Origin: Undibacterium pigrum
GTDB lineage: Bacteria > Pseudomonadota > Gammaproteobacteria > Burkholderiales > Burkholderiaceae_D
Direction: 5' to 3'
Length of the DNA: 64,000 nt
Assembly: GCF_003201815.1 (NCBI RefSeq)
Contig: NZ_QJKB01000005.1
Coordinates: 1 to 64,000, forward strand
The notes beneath the pieces were generated by a model, which made no database searches, was not told the DNA's origin, and saw only the letters and a program-made list of their open reading frames with translations. Each line of letters begins with the position of its first letter. Within the stretch, counting starts at the first letter, position 1. This document shows positions 18,151 through 30,334 of this stretch, piece by piece. A program made the translations under genes and the position numbers.

Positions 18151-19587
18151 TTATCTCGACGGCACTATCATTTCAGCATAGTCATACAAAGCACCCAAAA
18201 TCTCTTCTGCCGCTTCATCTGCTGTTTCTGACAAAGTATCGATCTCATTGAAATACATTTCCACCGTCCTGGCATTGCCCGCACCATCAAGCAGACGTGC
18301 GGCGCGGTGTTCTTCCCAGTTTTCCTGTTCTTCCATGCTCAGGCTGTCATGGAAGTTGCGTGCGCGGTAGCGGAACAGTAATTCAGTCAGGCGCGGGTCC
18401 TGGAAGCTGACGCTGGCCTTGGCCAGTTGCGTGCCATTCATGCGGCGCAAGTCATTCAAGACACGACGGTCACCGGCACCGACAAAGCCGCCGTACAAAT
18501 CTTCGTCGACATCGCTGACTGCGGCCTCAGGGCGGGCATATACCTCTTCCCATATCGCCTTGGCAGAGTCCGGCAGGGACGCTGCCTTGATGATGTGCTC
18601 TTGCACCTGATGCATATTGATCTTCCAGCGCTCAGCCATGGGCGCTGACAAGGTTTTCAGGTTGCCGATGACGATGGGGGATTTGTTGATGTGTATACTT
18701 TTTACCGGCAGGCGCTGCACGCCTTCAGGCAAAGCATCGCTCTTGCTGAACATGCGTAGCTGTATGGTCTCAGCATCCAGTCCGGCCAGTTCTGACGGAT
18801 CATGGGCCAGGTCCCAGGCGATGACTTCATTCTTGTTCTTGGGATGCATGGCCAGTGGCCACATGACGGCCAGGCAACCGCGTTCAACCGGGAACATGCC
18901 AGACACATGCAGAAACGCTTTGTTCAGGACCGGCATATCAATTTCTGCCGCTACCTTGTCTTTCTTGTGCAAGGCAAAGCAAAAATCAAATAGCTTGGGC
19001 TGGCGTTCGCGTATCAGGCGTGCCAGTGCTATCGTGGCACGCACATCTGACAAGGCATCATGGGCTGCTTCATGTGCAATGCCATTCGCCTTGGTCAGAT
19101 GCTCAAGGCGAAAGCTGGGCTTGCCTTCATCATTCTTTGGCCAGTTGATACCCTCAGGGCGCAACGCATAACAGGTGCGCACCATGTCCATGATGTCCCA
19201 GCGGCCGCAATTGTTTTGCCATTCGCGCGCGTATGGATCGATAAGGTTGCGCCAGAACATGAAGCGGGTAATTTCATCATCGAAGCGTATGGTGTTATAG
19301 CCCACGCCTATGGTGCCGGTCTTGCCCAGTTCCTGTTCTATCTTTGCTGCAAATTCATGTTCAGGTATGCCGCGCTCCAGGCAGGTTTGTGGCGTGATAT
19401 GGGTGATCAGGCAAGACTGTGGGTCAGGCAAAAAATCATTGGCGGGCTGGCAGTACAGCATGACTGGTTTGCTGATTTCATTAAGCTCGGCATCGGTGCG
19501 GATGGCGGCAAATTGCGCAGGCCTGTCGCGACGAGCGACAGCGCCAAAGGTTTCATAGTCATGCCAGAGAAAAGTATGTTCTTGCAT
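18151..19587 (-). CDS. sbcB: Exodeoxyribonuclease I
   Basis: Encodes 478 residues starting MQEHTFLWHDYETFG. The DxE (HDYETFG), the second-site motif GYNTIRFDDEITRFMFWRN and the HDALSDVRATIALA motif form the DEDD exonuclease site, and the C-terminal SH3-like and helical regions are present. The enzyme degrades single-stranded DNA 3' to 5' in repair and recombination. It is the last gene of a likely minus-strand operon, 47 bases after the CorA-type gene. Confidence 0.95.
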   Translation of the reverse strand: MQEHTFLWHDYETFGAVARRDRPAQFAAIRTDAELNEISKPVMLYCQPANDFLPDPQSCLITHITPQTCLERGIPEHEFAAKIEQELGKTGTIGVGYNTIRFDDEITRFMFWRNLIDPYAREWQNNCGRWDIMDMVRTCYALRPEGINWPKNDEGKPSFRLEHLTKANGIAHEAAHDALSDVRATIALARLIRERQPKLFDFCFALHKKDKVAAEIDMPVLNKAFLHVSGMFPVERGCLAVMWPLAMHPKNKNEVIAWDLAHDPSELAGLDAETIQLRMFSKSDALPEGVQRLPVKSIHINKSPIVIGNLKTLSAPMAERWKINMHQVQEHIIKAASLPDSAKAIWEEVYARPEAAVSDVDEDLYGGFVGAGDRRVLNDLRRMNGTQLAKASVSFQDPRLTELLFRYRARNFHDSLSMEEQENWEEHRAARLLDGAGNARTVEMYFNEIDTLSETADEAAEEILGALYDYAEMIVPSR

Positions 19588-19634
19588 TGGTATTTAAATT
19601 TTTTTGTGTGTTCTGAAATAGAAAATTTTGCAGC

Positions 19635-20729
19635 TTACTCTATCCTGCGACTGGCCTGGTCTTGCAAATAACGCTGGCTGCGGAAATAAATCAGCAAGAG
19701 CACGACGATGACACCCATGCCCCCCATGGTGTACCAAAAGCCGGATGCATGCTTGAGCAAGGGCATGACTTCAAAGTTCATGCCAAAGATGCCTGTGATT
19801 AATGTCAGTGGCATGAACAGCGCAGTAATCACAGTCAGGGTGCGCATGATTTCACTGGTTCTGTGTGCCATCGCTGCAAAGTGGATTTGCACTGCAGATT
19901 CCAGTGAGGCCTCAAGCCTGCGCGCATGATTCAGTACGCGGCTGATATGTTCCATCACATCATTGGTACGCACCAGCAGCAAGTCCTTGGCACGGCTATT
20001 GCCATCGTGGGTGTCGACGATGTGGTCGCGCAATTCCTGCATGGCATCGCGCTGTTCTTCGCACAGGTTATCGAGCTTGCGCAATTCCACACGAGAGTCG
20101 AGCAAGGCCAGCCAGTTATTGAAAGGGCGGCGCGGGTCCAGCAAGGCATGTTGCCAGCGATCTAGCTGCTGGGTCAGCGGCTGGCGCAATTCCAGGTATT
20201 GATCGACCATGGCATTCAAGAGCCGTAACATCAGCTCTTCCGGCGAGGCTGGGAGGCGGCTGCCATGGGTATTATTTTCAGCCCGCAATTTATAATCCAG
20301 CAGGCGCTGACGTGCCAGTTCTACCGTGCGGCTTTGTGCCGGGCGCACCGTCACTAACGCATTTTGCATGAGTAAGAACGAGACAGGTGTGGTCGCCAGT
20401 TTATTCAATGCGGCAGGTATCTTGCGCTTCACACCATTCTTGTTATCGCCATTCGCTTCTGTCAGTGTCAGCTTGCGAAACACCACCATCTCATATTCTT
20501 CAGTCGCATCGAAATAAGAAGGGTGGGAGAGATTGCTGACATCTTTCAAATGCAATTCATAAATCTGTGTACCTGTGATGGCTTCAACACGGTTGCGCCA
20601 GGCTTCGGGGTCAGCAGCAACTTCTTCATGACTGGCATCCAGCCATAAAAAACCACCGACATTGATCAGGGTTTCAGGTTGCTCAGGATTTTGCAAGACC
20701 TGCGTATCGTTAATGTGGAAGATGTCCAT
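19635..20729 (-). CDS. CorA-family divalent metal transporter
   Basis: Encodes 364 residues. A long cytoplasmic part with helical stretches is followed by two C-terminal membrane segments (about 295-350), with the family's signature loop GIFGMNFEVMPLL (GMN) between them. CorA/ZntB proteins are pentameric channels for Mg2+, Co2+ or Zn2+. The C-terminal tail is rich in charged residues, as in CorA. Sequence alone does not fix the metal. It overlaps the upstream hydroxylase gene by 20 bases, which suggests coupled expression. Confidence 0.85.
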   Translation of the reverse strand: MDIFHINDTQVLQNPEQPETLINVGGFLWLDASHEEVAADPEAWRNRVEAITGTQIYELHLKDVSNLSHPSYFDATEEYEMVVFRKLTLTEANGDNKNGVKRKIPAALNKLATTPVSFLLMQNALVTVRPAQSRTVELARQRLLDYKLRAENNTHGSRLPASPEELMLRLLNAMVDQYLELRQPLTQQLDRWQHALLDPRRPFNNWLALLDSRVELRKLDNLCEEQRDAMQELRDHIVDTHDGNSRAKDLLLVRTNDVMEHISRVLNHARRLEASLESAVQIHFAAMAHRTSEIMRTLTVITALFMPLTLITGIFGMNFEVMPLLKHASGFWYTMGGMGVIVVLLLIYFRSQRYLQDQASRRIE

Positions 20730-21960
20730 GCGTCTTTTGTCGTGAAAAAATAAGCCAGAGTCCAGCCAGCGAAATCAGGCAGGTGGCAGTAAGCAATGCC
20801 TGCACTGGTGTGGATAAAGCAAAAGAATAAAACCAGCTGGCAGTCAATAAATTCATCATCAGTATGCACAGTATACGCAGGGTTTCAGGCAACAGATAAA
20901 TACGGCCTCTTTCCATCAAACCGCCTATACACCACAAACCCATGACCAGCCAGCTAAGATAGATGGCTGCATTCAAGGCGCTGATGGATTTATACACGAT
21001 CAGATAATGCGTCGCTGCCTGCAACAGCAAGATGAACTGCACTATGCAATACCAGGTGGTGGCCTTGCTCATGACAGGGTCATAAGTGGGCCTGTGAATA
21101 TCAAATGTTGAAGCGGCAGATTGTGCCATGAGGTCAGCAGGGCGCCAGCCTGGAGGGCGCAACCATATCTGCAATTTATCCAGCCAGCTCTTGGTATGCC
21201 AGGCATCACGCCAGACTTGCTCATATACTTCAAGATTAGCCCATAAGGGGTTCCAGCTACGCAGCGGCTTGCGCGTGCCGTAGACTATATCCACATGATC
21301 AAGTTCTTCTATAAATGTACCAAACAGCCTGTCCCAGACCACCAGTATGCCGCCAAAATTCTTGTCCAGATACATGTCATTGACAGCATGATGCACACGG
21401 TGGTTCGAGGGGGAAACAAACACACGGTCAAACCAGCCCAGCTTGCCTATTTGCTCGGTATGCACCCAGAACTGGTACAGCAAATCAATGAGGGCAACAG
21501 CAATAAACACTTCCAGCGGAAAACCTATCAGTGCCATCGGCAAATAAAATATCCAGCCAAACAAGGGACCGGTGCTGGTTTGCCGCAATGCCGTACTCAG
21601 ATTGTATTGTTCACTCTGGTGATGTACCACATGGGCAGCCCATAGCAGGTTGGTCTGGTGCCCCATCCTGTGCAGCCAGTAGTATAAAAAATCGTAGAGC
21701 AGCAGTGCGCTTATCCATACCCAGACACTGTCTGATGGCAGGCTGAACAGTGAAAGATGCTTGAGCACCAGGGCATACATGCCTATCGAAAACAGCTTGG
21801 AAAATGCGCCTATTATCTGGCTCATGACGCCCAGGGAGAGGCTGTTGAGCGAATCATTAATGCGGTATAAGTGACGCTGCCGCTTGCGTGCCACGACAAA
21901 CTCAAGGGCGATCAGGATGAAGAAAATCGGGCTGGCAAAGGTGATGATTTTTTCATGCAT
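20710..21960 (-). CDS. Sterol desaturase / fatty acid hydroxylase family membrane protein
   Basis: Encodes 416 residues with several membrane segments and the clustered His motifs of membrane di-iron hydroxylases: HRMGH (about residue 97), HVVHH (about 110) and SNHRVHH (about 186). A C-terminal extension of roughly 130 residues carries further hydrophobic segments. The family includes sterol desaturases, ceramide hydroxylases and alkylglycerol monooxygenase. The substrate here is unknown. The neighbouring gene of the lysoplasmalogenase-like YhhN family makes an ether-lipid substrate a thought, not a conclusion. Confidence 0.8.
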   Translation of the reverse strand: MHEKIITFASPIFFILIALEFVVARKRQRHLYRINDSLNSLSLGVMSQIIGAFSKLFSIGMYALVLKHLSLFSLPSDSVWVWISALLLYDFLYYWLHRMGHQTNLLWAAHVVHHQSEQYNLSTALRQTSTGPLFGWIFYLPMALIGFPLEVFIAVALIDLLYQFWVHTEQIGKLGWFDRVFVSPSNHRVHHAVNDMYLDKNFGGILVVWDRLFGTFIEELDHVDIVYGTRKPLRSWNPLWANLEVYEQVWRDAWHTKSWLDKLQIWLRPPGWRPADLMAQSAASTFDIHRPTYDPVMSKATTWYCIVQFILLLQAATHYLIVYKSISALNAAIYLSWLVMGLWCIGGLMERGRIYLLPETLRILCILMMNLLTASWFYSFALSTPVQALLTATCLISLAGLWLIFSRQKTHGHLPH

Positions 21961-21981
21961 GATCCTGGCCCTGTTCAGTAT

Positions 21982-22659
21982 TTATTCTGTGGTGGAGGTG
22001 ACCGAAGCTGCAATCAGCCACAGCGCCAGATAATAGCTGCTGAGGATGAGTAAAGGAGAATGCGCAATAGGTGCGTAAAAACGGTGATAGGCCAGCAGCG
22101 TGTCAGACAGCATGAAGCACAGGCCACCAATCAATGCCAGGCGGCCAGAAATGCTGCGCAATTGCAGGCCGCGGCTGATGGCTTGCGCCGTCATGCAAAG
22201 CAGCAGGCAGACATAGGCAACAACAGGAATTTGCAAGGCAGCTGGCAAATCCGGCCAGAGTACCACCAGATTGAGTATGCCAAGTGCAGCAATGCCAGCA
22301 AAGGCCAGCGGCTTTGCGGCGAAGCAGCTATCGGTGAGCAGGGCGCGCAAGAAGCAGATATGGGCCAGCAAAAAACTCAAGAGGCCACACAAAAAACCAT
22401 GACGAAATACTGTGCCCGGTAACATCAGAAAGATGTCGCCAATCAGCGAAAAAACTATGCCTGCCAGTATGGCTTTTTGATAGCTGTGACTGATGACAGG
22501 TTGACTGCGCCAGGCAAAAAAGAAGATGCTGAGCGTCGTCAGCGGCTTGAAAATATAGTGAAGATATTGCGCACTGCTGATTTCTTTCCCCAGTTCTGCG
22601 CCGACGATGGTCAGCGCAGCGAAAATAAAAATAAAGGCAGAGCGCAACATCGCAGACAT
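21982..22659 (-). CDS. YhhN/TMEM86 family membrane protein (lysoplasmalogenase-like)
   Basis: Encodes 225 residues of mostly hydrophobic helices. Family motifs include KPLTTLSIFFFAW near the start, SLIGDIFLMLPG in the middle and GGLCFMLSDTLLAYHRF towards the end. Some members of this family cleave vinyl-ether lysolipids. The bacterial role is little known. It starts five bases after hemB ends and precedes a membrane hydroxylase gene, so the three are probably one transcript. Confidence 0.78.
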   Translation of the reverse strand: MSAMLRSAFIFIFAALTIVGAELGKEISSAQYLHYIFKPLTTLSIFFFAWRSQPVISHSYQKAILAGIVFSLIGDIFLMLPGTVFRHGFLCGLLSFLLAHICFLRALLTDSCFAAKPLAFAGIAALGILNLVVLWPDLPAALQIPVVAYVCLLLCMTAQAISRGLQLRSISGRLALIGGLCFMLSDTLLAYHRFYAPIAHSPLLILSSYYLALWLIAASVTSTTE

Positions 22660-22664
22660 GGCGG

Positions 22665-24636
<1,972 letters not shown>

Positions 24637-24691
24637 AGAGGAAAGGAATAATGGAAAAATGCAACATAAGGCAGTAAAAACGCCTGAAAGC

Positions 24692-24703
24692 TATTGTACA
24701 ATA
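24692..24703. promoter_or_regulatory. 12-bp palindrome in the engB / cytochrome c4 divergent region
   Basis: TATTGTACAATA is a perfect palindrome in the 218-base gap between divergently read genes. TACAAT within it resembles a -10 box on both strands, but no matching -35 box is visible. A pair TTGCCA ... TATCAA with a 16-base spacer around 24770-24800 is a weak candidate promoter for the cytochrome gene. Confidence 0.3.
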
Positions 24704-24854
24704 AGGGGTTAGGTCTTGGGCAGCGATTAAAAAACATGCTCACTTACCGGTTTTGAACGTATTTTGTTGCCAAAAAGTGCTGTTTACGTATCAAATTAGC
24801 TGCAAAGCGTCGCCAATAGGGCAGATTTCCATTATTTAGTCTCAGGGTGTTTGA

Positions 24855-25553
24855 ATGAACCGTGCTTTTTTATCGTTTACTAAGTCCATCAGCGTCGCAG
24901 TCCTGGCGGTGTCTTCTTTTGCTTCTTCAGTTTACGCTAATGAAGTAGCCAAACCAGCCAAAGCTGATCCAGCCAAAGGCGAAGCGCTGTATACCAACGG
25001 CGATGCAGCACGCGGCATTACTGCCTGCGCATCCTGCCATGGTGCAGCTGGTAACTCCACCATCGCTGCCAATCCTAAACTGTCTGCCCAGCATGAAGCT
25101 TATCTGGTCAAGCAATTGACAGATTTTACTGGCGACACACGCAAAAATGCCATCATGACTACCTTTGCCAAGGCCATGACTGCAGATGACATTAAAAACG
25201 TTTCCGCTTACCTGTCCACGCAAAAATCCAAGCCAGGCACAGCAAAAAACAAAGACATCGTAGAACTGGGCAAGCAAATCTATCGCGGTGGTATTGCTGA
25301 GAAAAATGTTCCAGCCTGCGCAGGCTGTCATAGCCCGAATGGTGCTGGTATCCCTGCACAATTCCCACGCATCGCTGGCCAACACCAGGACTACACTATT
25401 GCCCAGCTGACTGGCTTCCAGAACGGCTCTCGCAAGGATGGCGCAAAAATCACTGGCGCACGCCAAAACAGCGCACAGATGATGACCATTGCCAAGAAAA
25501 TGTCTGAAGATGAAATTAAAGCTGTCGCGGATTACGTTGCAGGTTTGAAATAA
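24855..25553 (+). CDS. Cytochrome c4, dihaem
   Basis: Encodes 232 residues with a signal peptide (cleavage near VYA-NE, residue 28) and two CxxCH haem sites, C58-ASC-H and C155-AGC-H, in two similar class I cytochrome c halves. The distal Met ligands are likely in the IMTTFAKAM and QMMTIAKKM segments. Such periplasmic proteins carry electrons to terminal oxidases. It lies directly before the cytochrome c assembly genes resB-resC, a conserved betaproteobacterial grouping. Confidence 0.93.
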   Translation: MNRAFLSFTKSISVAVLAVSSFASSVYANEVAKPAKADPAKGEALYTNGDAARGITACASCHGAAGNSTIAANPKLSAQHEAYLVKQLTDFTGDTRKNAIMTTFAKAMTADDIKNVSAYLSTQKSKPGTAKNKDIVELGKQIYRGGIAEKNVPACAGCHSPNGAGIPAQFPRIAGQHQDYTIAQLTGFQNGSRKDGAKITGARQNSAQMMTIAKKMSEDEIKAVADYVAGLK

Positions 25554-25578
25554 TAAATAAAGATTAAGTAATTGAGGA

Positions 25579-25606
25579 GGGGGTGGCAATAGCCATCCCC
25601 TTTTTT
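25579..25606 (+). terminator. Terminator after cytochrome c4
   Basis: GGGGGTGGC (25579-25587) pairs with GCCATCCCC (25592-25600; one G-U) around AATA, followed by TTTTTT (25601-25606). Confidence 0.88.
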
Positions 25607-25719
25607 CATGATGGACGCGGCTAAGTACCTGGCTAGGCGTGTTTCAGCCAGTTTTTGATGAAGCGTGTACTATTCGTGGCACCTGGATGTTGATGTAAAA
25701 CACTTCCTGGTCAGGATGT

Positions 25720-25747
25720 TTGCACTAACATCTGCCTCAATTATTTT
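25720..25747 (+). promoter_or_regulatory. Possible promoter for resB-resC
   Basis: TTGCAC at 25720-25725 and TATTTT at 25742-25747 are separated by 16 bases, 67 bases before the resB start. The -10 box is only fair, so this is a tentative call supported by the terminator upstream, which implies a new promoter. Confidence 0.35.
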
Positions 25748-25814
25748 CACAGCGCAAGCTTACTAAGCAACATCATCAGTAATTATCGGCAATTATTAGT
25801 AATAAGCAGAGAGT

Positions 25815-27953
25815 ATGGAAAACAAGACAGACGGCGATCAGCCTGCAGATACGGGTGGCATACAGTTACAAACACGGCGTGCCTGGCTGGCAGACGCAGT
25901 GGAGTTGCTGTCATCCATGCGCTTTGCCATTAGCCTGCTGACACTGATTGCGATTGCGTCAGTGATAGGTACGGTGCTCAAGCAGAATGAGCCCATGCCT
26001 AATTATGTCAATCAATTTGGCCCGTTCTGGTTCGAGATTTACGGCAAACTCAGCCTGTACTCATTGTACTCGGCATGGTGGTTCCTGCTCATCATGACTT
26101 TTCTGGTGACATCGACATCGCTGTGCGTGATACGTAATGCACCCAAGATGCTGAAAGACATGCGCAGCTGGCGCGATACTGTGCGTGAGCAATCGCTGCG
26201 CAATTTCCATCACCGCTCTGAGTGGTATAGCAACAATGCCAGGGCAAAGGTGACGGAACAAATCCTGGCCCACCTGAGCAGGATAGGCTATCGCTTCAAG
26301 CTAGTCGAAAAAGATGGCGCAACCCTGATTGCAGCCAAGCAAGGGGCGGCAAACAAATGGGGTTATATTTTCGCCCATAGCGCTATCGTCATCATTTGCA
26401 TAGGCGGCTTGCTGGATTCTGAATTGCCTATCCGGTTTCAGCAATGGTTCATGGGTAAAGTGCCTTTCGAAGGCAGCGGCGTTATCTCCAAGATACCTGA
26501 GCAACATCGTTTGTCGCTGTCTAACCCTACCTTCCGCGGCAATACCATGATCCCTGAAGGGGCTAGCAGCAGTACCGCCATCCTGCCGCAGGCTACTGGA
26601 GTGCTGGTGCAAGACTTGCCTTTCACGATCAAGCTGAAAAAATTCACGATAGATTTTTACTCCACAGGCATGCCCAAGCTGTTTGCCAGTGATGTAGAAG
26701 TGACTGATCATGAAAGCGGCAAATCATTTTCCTCTGTCATCAAGGTCAATGAACCTTTGATCTACAAGGGCATTGCTGTTTATCAATCGAGTTTTGAAGA
26801 TGGCGGTAGCCGTTTGCAGGTCAAGGCTTACCCCATGCTGGGGCCGGATATCAGTACCTTGCCCATGAATGGTGAAATGGGTGGCAGCACCGCCCTTAAG
26901 ACAGGTACGGGCAATGACTATACTATTGAGTGGTCAGGCTTCCGGCCTTTCAACGTCGAGAATATGGCGCGCAATGGTACCGATGTCAGGGCGGTTAATC
27001 CAAATCAAAGCCTGAATGAAAAAATTACGGCTGACCTGGACAAGCATCTGGGTTCCGCCGCCAAGAATGCCAATAGCAAGGACTTAAAAAACGTCGGCCC
27101 CAGCCTGCAATACAAGCTGCGTGATAAAACCGGCCAGGCCAGGGAATTCCACAACTATATGCAACCTGTCCTGATTGATGGCGCGTATATGATTTTGGCG
27201 GGTACCCGCGATACGCCGTCCGAGGCTTTCCGTTACCTGCGCATACCGGCAGATGATGAAGACAGCGTCAAGGAATGGATGCGTTTGCGTGCTGCTGTGC
27301 AAAACCCGGAGTTGCGTGAACTGGCAGCAAAACGCTATGCCAAACGTGCACTGCCAGCCAATATGCCAAATGTAGAGCAGGTACAGGCGCAATTGACAGA
27401 ATCAGCCAGGAAAAGCCTGAGCATTTTTGCTGGAGATGAAAAACAATCCGGCTTTGTGGCGATTTCCAAATTCCTGGAGCAAATTCCGGCGGCAGAGCAG
27501 GGCAAGGCTGCCGATGTCTTCATGAAGATTTTGAATGGCAGCATGTGGGATTTGTGGCTGGTCGCCCGGGAAAAAGAAGGCTTGCCAGCGCTGGAGCTGG
27601 ATGAAAAACATGCGCGCTTTTTGCAACTGGCGACGGGGGCGATTTCTGATGCGTTTTTCTATGGCGCACCAGTTTTCCTGCAACTCACCGGTTTTGAAGA
27701 GGTCAAGGCATCTGTACTGCAAGTGACGCGCTCACCAGGCAAGAATGTCGTGTATCTGGGCTGTTTATTGCTGGTACTGGGTGTTTTTTCCATGTTTTAT
27801 ATCCGTGAACGCCGTCTCTGGGTCTGGATAAAGGATGACTTTGCTGGAACACATGCACTCATGGCACTCAGTTCCCAGCGCAAGACCCTGGACTTTGAAA
27901 AAGAATTCGAGCAATTGAAGATGCACTTACAGCAATTGAGTACGCAGCCTTAA
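25815..27953 (+). CDS. resB: Cytochrome c biogenesis protein ResB (CcsB)
   Basis: Encodes 712 residues. N-terminal membrane segments include LLSSMRFAISLLTLIAIASVIGTVLKQ (about 33-60), the hallmark of ResB. A large periplasmic domain follows, and a last membrane segment lies near residue 650 (VVYLGCLLLVLGVFSMFYI). ResB works with ResC in system II cytochrome c maturation, carrying haem outward and joining it to apocytochromes. DsbD in this window could supply the reductant. Confidence 0.93.
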   Translation: MENKTDGDQPADTGGIQLQTRRAWLADAVELLSSMRFAISLLTLIAIASVIGTVLKQNEPMPNYVNQFGPFWFEIYGKLSLYSLYSAWWFLLIMTFLVTSTSLCVIRNAPKMLKDMRSWRDTVREQSLRNFHHRSEWYSNNARAKVTEQILAHLSRIGYRFKLVEKDGATLIAAKQGAANKWGYIFAHSAIVIICIGGLLDSELPIRFQQWFMGKVPFEGSGVISKIPEQHRLSLSNPTFRGNTMIPEGASSSTAILPQATGVLVQDLPFTIKLKKFTIDFYSTGMPKLFASDVEVTDHESGKSFSSVIKVNEPLIYKGIAVYQSSFEDGGSRLQVKAYPMLGPDISTLPMNGEMGGSTALKTGTGNDYTIEWSGFRPFNVENMARNGTDVRAVNPNQSLNEKITADLDKHLGSAAKNANSKDLKNVGPSLQYKLRDKTGQAREFHNYMQPVLIDGAYMILAGTRDTPSEAFRYLRIPADDEDSVKEWMRLRAAVQNPELRELAAKRYAKRALPANMPNVEQVQAQLTESARKSLSIFAGDEKQSGFVAISKFLEQIPAAEQGKAADVFMKILNGSMWDLWLVAREKEGLPALELDEKHARFLQLATGAISDAFFYGAPVFLQLTGFEEVKASVLQVTRSPGKNVVYLGCLLLVLGVFSMFYIRERRLWVWIKDDFAGTHALMALSSQRKTLDFEKEFEQLKMHLQQLSTQP

Positions 27954-28074
27954 GGTGGTAAAGAACCGCGGTAAGAAGCTGTAGTAATAAGCCACGGCAA
28001 GAAGCGAAAATAACAGCGTAATCGACTACACTATGAAGCATACGGCCCAAGGGTCATGCATCTGGGGACATATG

Positions 28075-29220
28075 ATGGAAATCACACAGAACTACACACC
28101 CTACCAGAGTTTTTTTAAACGACTCTCCATTGCTGACTGGCTATATGCAGCGGTCTTGTGCCTGGCATCGCTGTATGCCTTCAGCCGTTTTGGTGCCTAT
28201 ATGGATGTCTATGAAAAAGGCATACTCCTGCTGGCAGCGCCTACGTTTGCCGTATTGGGCTGGCATTGGAAATCAGTGCGCACTTTGATGTTGATACTGG
28301 CGGTATTAAGCTTGCTGGCCATACAGATGTATGGCGGCTCGCTGGATATGGCGAACAAGAAATTCTTTTTGAAATATCTCTTGTCCAGCCAGTCTGCCAT
28401 TCTGTGGATGAGCACTTTGTTTTTTCTGTCCACCCTGTTTTACTGGGGTGGCCTGATTGCCCGTTCAGACTTTGGTGCCTCCGTCGGCTCAGTGCTGTGC
28501 TGGTCTGCCGTGGTTATGGGTTTCACAGGCATGCTGGTGCGCTGGTATGAGTCTTACCTGATAGGTGCGGATGTTGGGCATATTCCTGTATCGAATCTGT
28601 ATGAAGTGTTCATCCTGTTTTCCATGATTACAGCCTTGTTCTATTTATATTATGAGCAGCAATACCGCACTCGTCAGTTAGGCCCGTTTGTCATGCTGAT
28701 CATTTCGGCGGCAGTTGGTTTCTTGCTGTGGTACACCGTCAGCCGCGATGCTGCTGAAATCCAGCCTCTGGTGCCTGCCCTGCAAAGCTGGTGGATGAAA
28801 ATCCACGTACCCGCCAACTTCATTGGTTATGGCACTTTTGCCCTGGCAGCCATGGTATCTGTGGCTTATTTGCTCAAGTCCAAAGGCTATCTGGTTGACC
28901 GCCTGCCTGCTCTGGAAGTGCTGGACGATGTCATGTACAAGGCGATTGCCGTGGGCTTTGCCTTCTTTACTATTGCCACTATTCTCGGTGCCCTGTGGGC
29001 CGCTGAAGCCTGGGGTGGCTACTGGTCATGGGACCCGAAAGAAACCTGGGCACTGATCGTCTGGCTCAATTATGCGGCCTGGTTGCATATGCGTCTCATG
29101 AAGGGTTTGCGTGGTCAGGTTGCTGCCTGGTGGGCGCTGGTAGGCTTGCTGGTGACTACTTTCGCTTTCCTGGGCGTGAATATGTTCCTGTCCGGTCTGC
29201 ATTCTTACGGCACGCTGTAA
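28075..29220 (+). CDS. ccsA: Cytochrome c biogenesis protein ResC (CcsA)
   Basis: Encodes 381 residues, a multi-spanning membrane protein of the haem-handling family. The WWD motif WGGYWSWDPKETWALI lies near residue 320, and flanking His residues (for example in KIHVPANFIGYG and RLMKGLRG regions) would bind haem. It pairs with ResB in system II assembly. The second ATG of an ATGATG (28075) is chosen because GGGGA lies six bases upstream. The frame is open back to 28033. Confidence 0.92.
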   Translation: MEITQNYTPYQSFFKRLSIADWLYAAVLCLASLYAFSRFGAYMDVYEKGILLLAAPTFAVLGWHWKSVRTLMLILAVLSLLAIQMYGGSLDMANKKFFLKYLLSSQSAILWMSTLFFLSTLFYWGGLIARSDFGASVGSVLCWSAVVMGFTGMLVRWYESYLIGADVGHIPVSNLYEVFILFSMITALFYLYYEQQYRTRQLGPFVMLIISAAVGFLLWYTVSRDAAEIQPLVPALQSWWMKIHVPANFIGYGTFALAAMVSVAYLLKSKGYLVDRLPALEVLDDVMYKAIAVGFAFFTIATILGALWAAEAWGGYWSWDPKETWALIVWLNYAAWLHMRLMKGLRGQVAAWWALVGLLVTTFAFLGVNMFLSGLHSYGTL

Positions 29221-29341
29221 GTTTTATTGTAAATTTGCGTTAAATTTGTAAGGATCAGCAGGATTCTGCGACTCATGAGAAACTAGGGCGCGACGGTGAT
29301 GTCAAATGATCGTTGCGCCAGTCTCAACCACGGAGTCCACC

Positions 29342-30322
29342 ATGCTGATCAAACGTAGTCCCAATGGCATAGACCTGCCTTATTCTTCTGAAATCACACC
29401 CCGCGAGGTATTCGAGGCGCGTCGCGATTTTATCCGCAAGATGGCGGTGGGTTCCATCGCTGGTACTGCTCTGTTTGAAATGGCTAATCGCGCCGCTTTT
29501 GCCCAAAATGCAGGCGCACAAAAACTGGCAGCCAACCTCAATTCTGCCTATGCCCTGGTGGAAAAGAAGACAGCCTACAAAGACGCAACGACTTACAATA
29601 ATTTCTATGAGTTCGGTACTGACAAGGCCGATCCGGCAGTGACTGCTCACACACTCAAGCCACGCCCATGGTCTGTCAGCATAGAAGGTGAAGTCAAAAA
29701 GCCAATGACGCTGGACCTGGACAGCCTGATGAAACTGGCCCCGCTGGAAGAGCGTATCTACCGATTGCGTTGCGTAGAAGGCTGGTCCATGGTGATACCG
29801 TGGACAGGCTATTCACTCTCCAACCTGATCAAAAAAGTCGAGCCCACTGGCAATGCCAAATATATTGAATTCGTTACCCTCGAAGACAAAAAGCAAATGC
29901 CAGGCTTGCGCAGCCCCGTGCTGGAATGGCCGTATGTAGAGGGCCTGCGCATGGATGAAGCCAATCATCCTTTGGCCTTGTTGACCTTTGGCATGTATGG
30001 CGAAGTCTTACCCAATCAGAATGGCGCACCGGTACGCATGGTCTTGCCCTGGAAATATGGTTTTAAATCAGCCAAATCCATCGTCAAGATCCGCTTTGTC
30101 AAAGACCAGCCGCGCACGGCCTGGAATATTGCTGCACCCAGCGAATACGGTTTTTATTCGAATGTGAACCCGGATGTCGATCACCCGCGCTGGTCGCAGG
30201 CGACCGAGCGCCGTATTGGTGAAGATGGCCTGTTTGCCCGCAAGCGCAAGACGCTGATGTTCAATGGCTATAGCGAAGTGGCGTCGCTGTATTCTGGCAT
30301 GGACTTGAAAAAGTTTTTCTAG
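29342..30322 (+). CDS. msrP: Methionine sulfoxide reductase catalytic subunit MsrP (YedY)
   Basis: Encodes 326 residues with a twin-arginine signal ([12 protein letters not shown], about residues 27-38) and an oxidoreductase molybdopterin domain. The molybdenum-binding Cys is in [10 protein letters not shown]. MsrP repairs oxidised Met in periplasmic proteins using electrons from MsrQ. The ATG at 29342 follows GGAG and gives the family's [20 protein letters not shown] start. It is followed after 12 bases by msrQ. Confidence 0.95.
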   Translation: MLIKRSPNGIDLPYSSEITPREVFEARRDFIRKMAVGSIAGTALFEMANRAAFAQNAGAQKLAANLNSAYALVEKKTAYKDATTYNNFYEFGTDKADPAVTAHTLKPRPWSVSIEGEVKKPMTLDLDSLMKLAPLEERIYRLRCVEGWSMVIPWTGYSLSNLIKKVEPTGNAKYIEFVTLEDKKQMPGLRSPVLEWPYVEGLRMDEANHPLALLTFGMYGEVLPNQNGAPVRMVLPWKYGFKSAKSIVKIRFVKDQPRTAWNIAAPSEYGFYSNVNPDVDHPRWSQATERRIGEDGLFARKRKTLMFNGYSEVASLYSGMDLKKFF

Positions 30323-30334
30323 GATACACGCCCT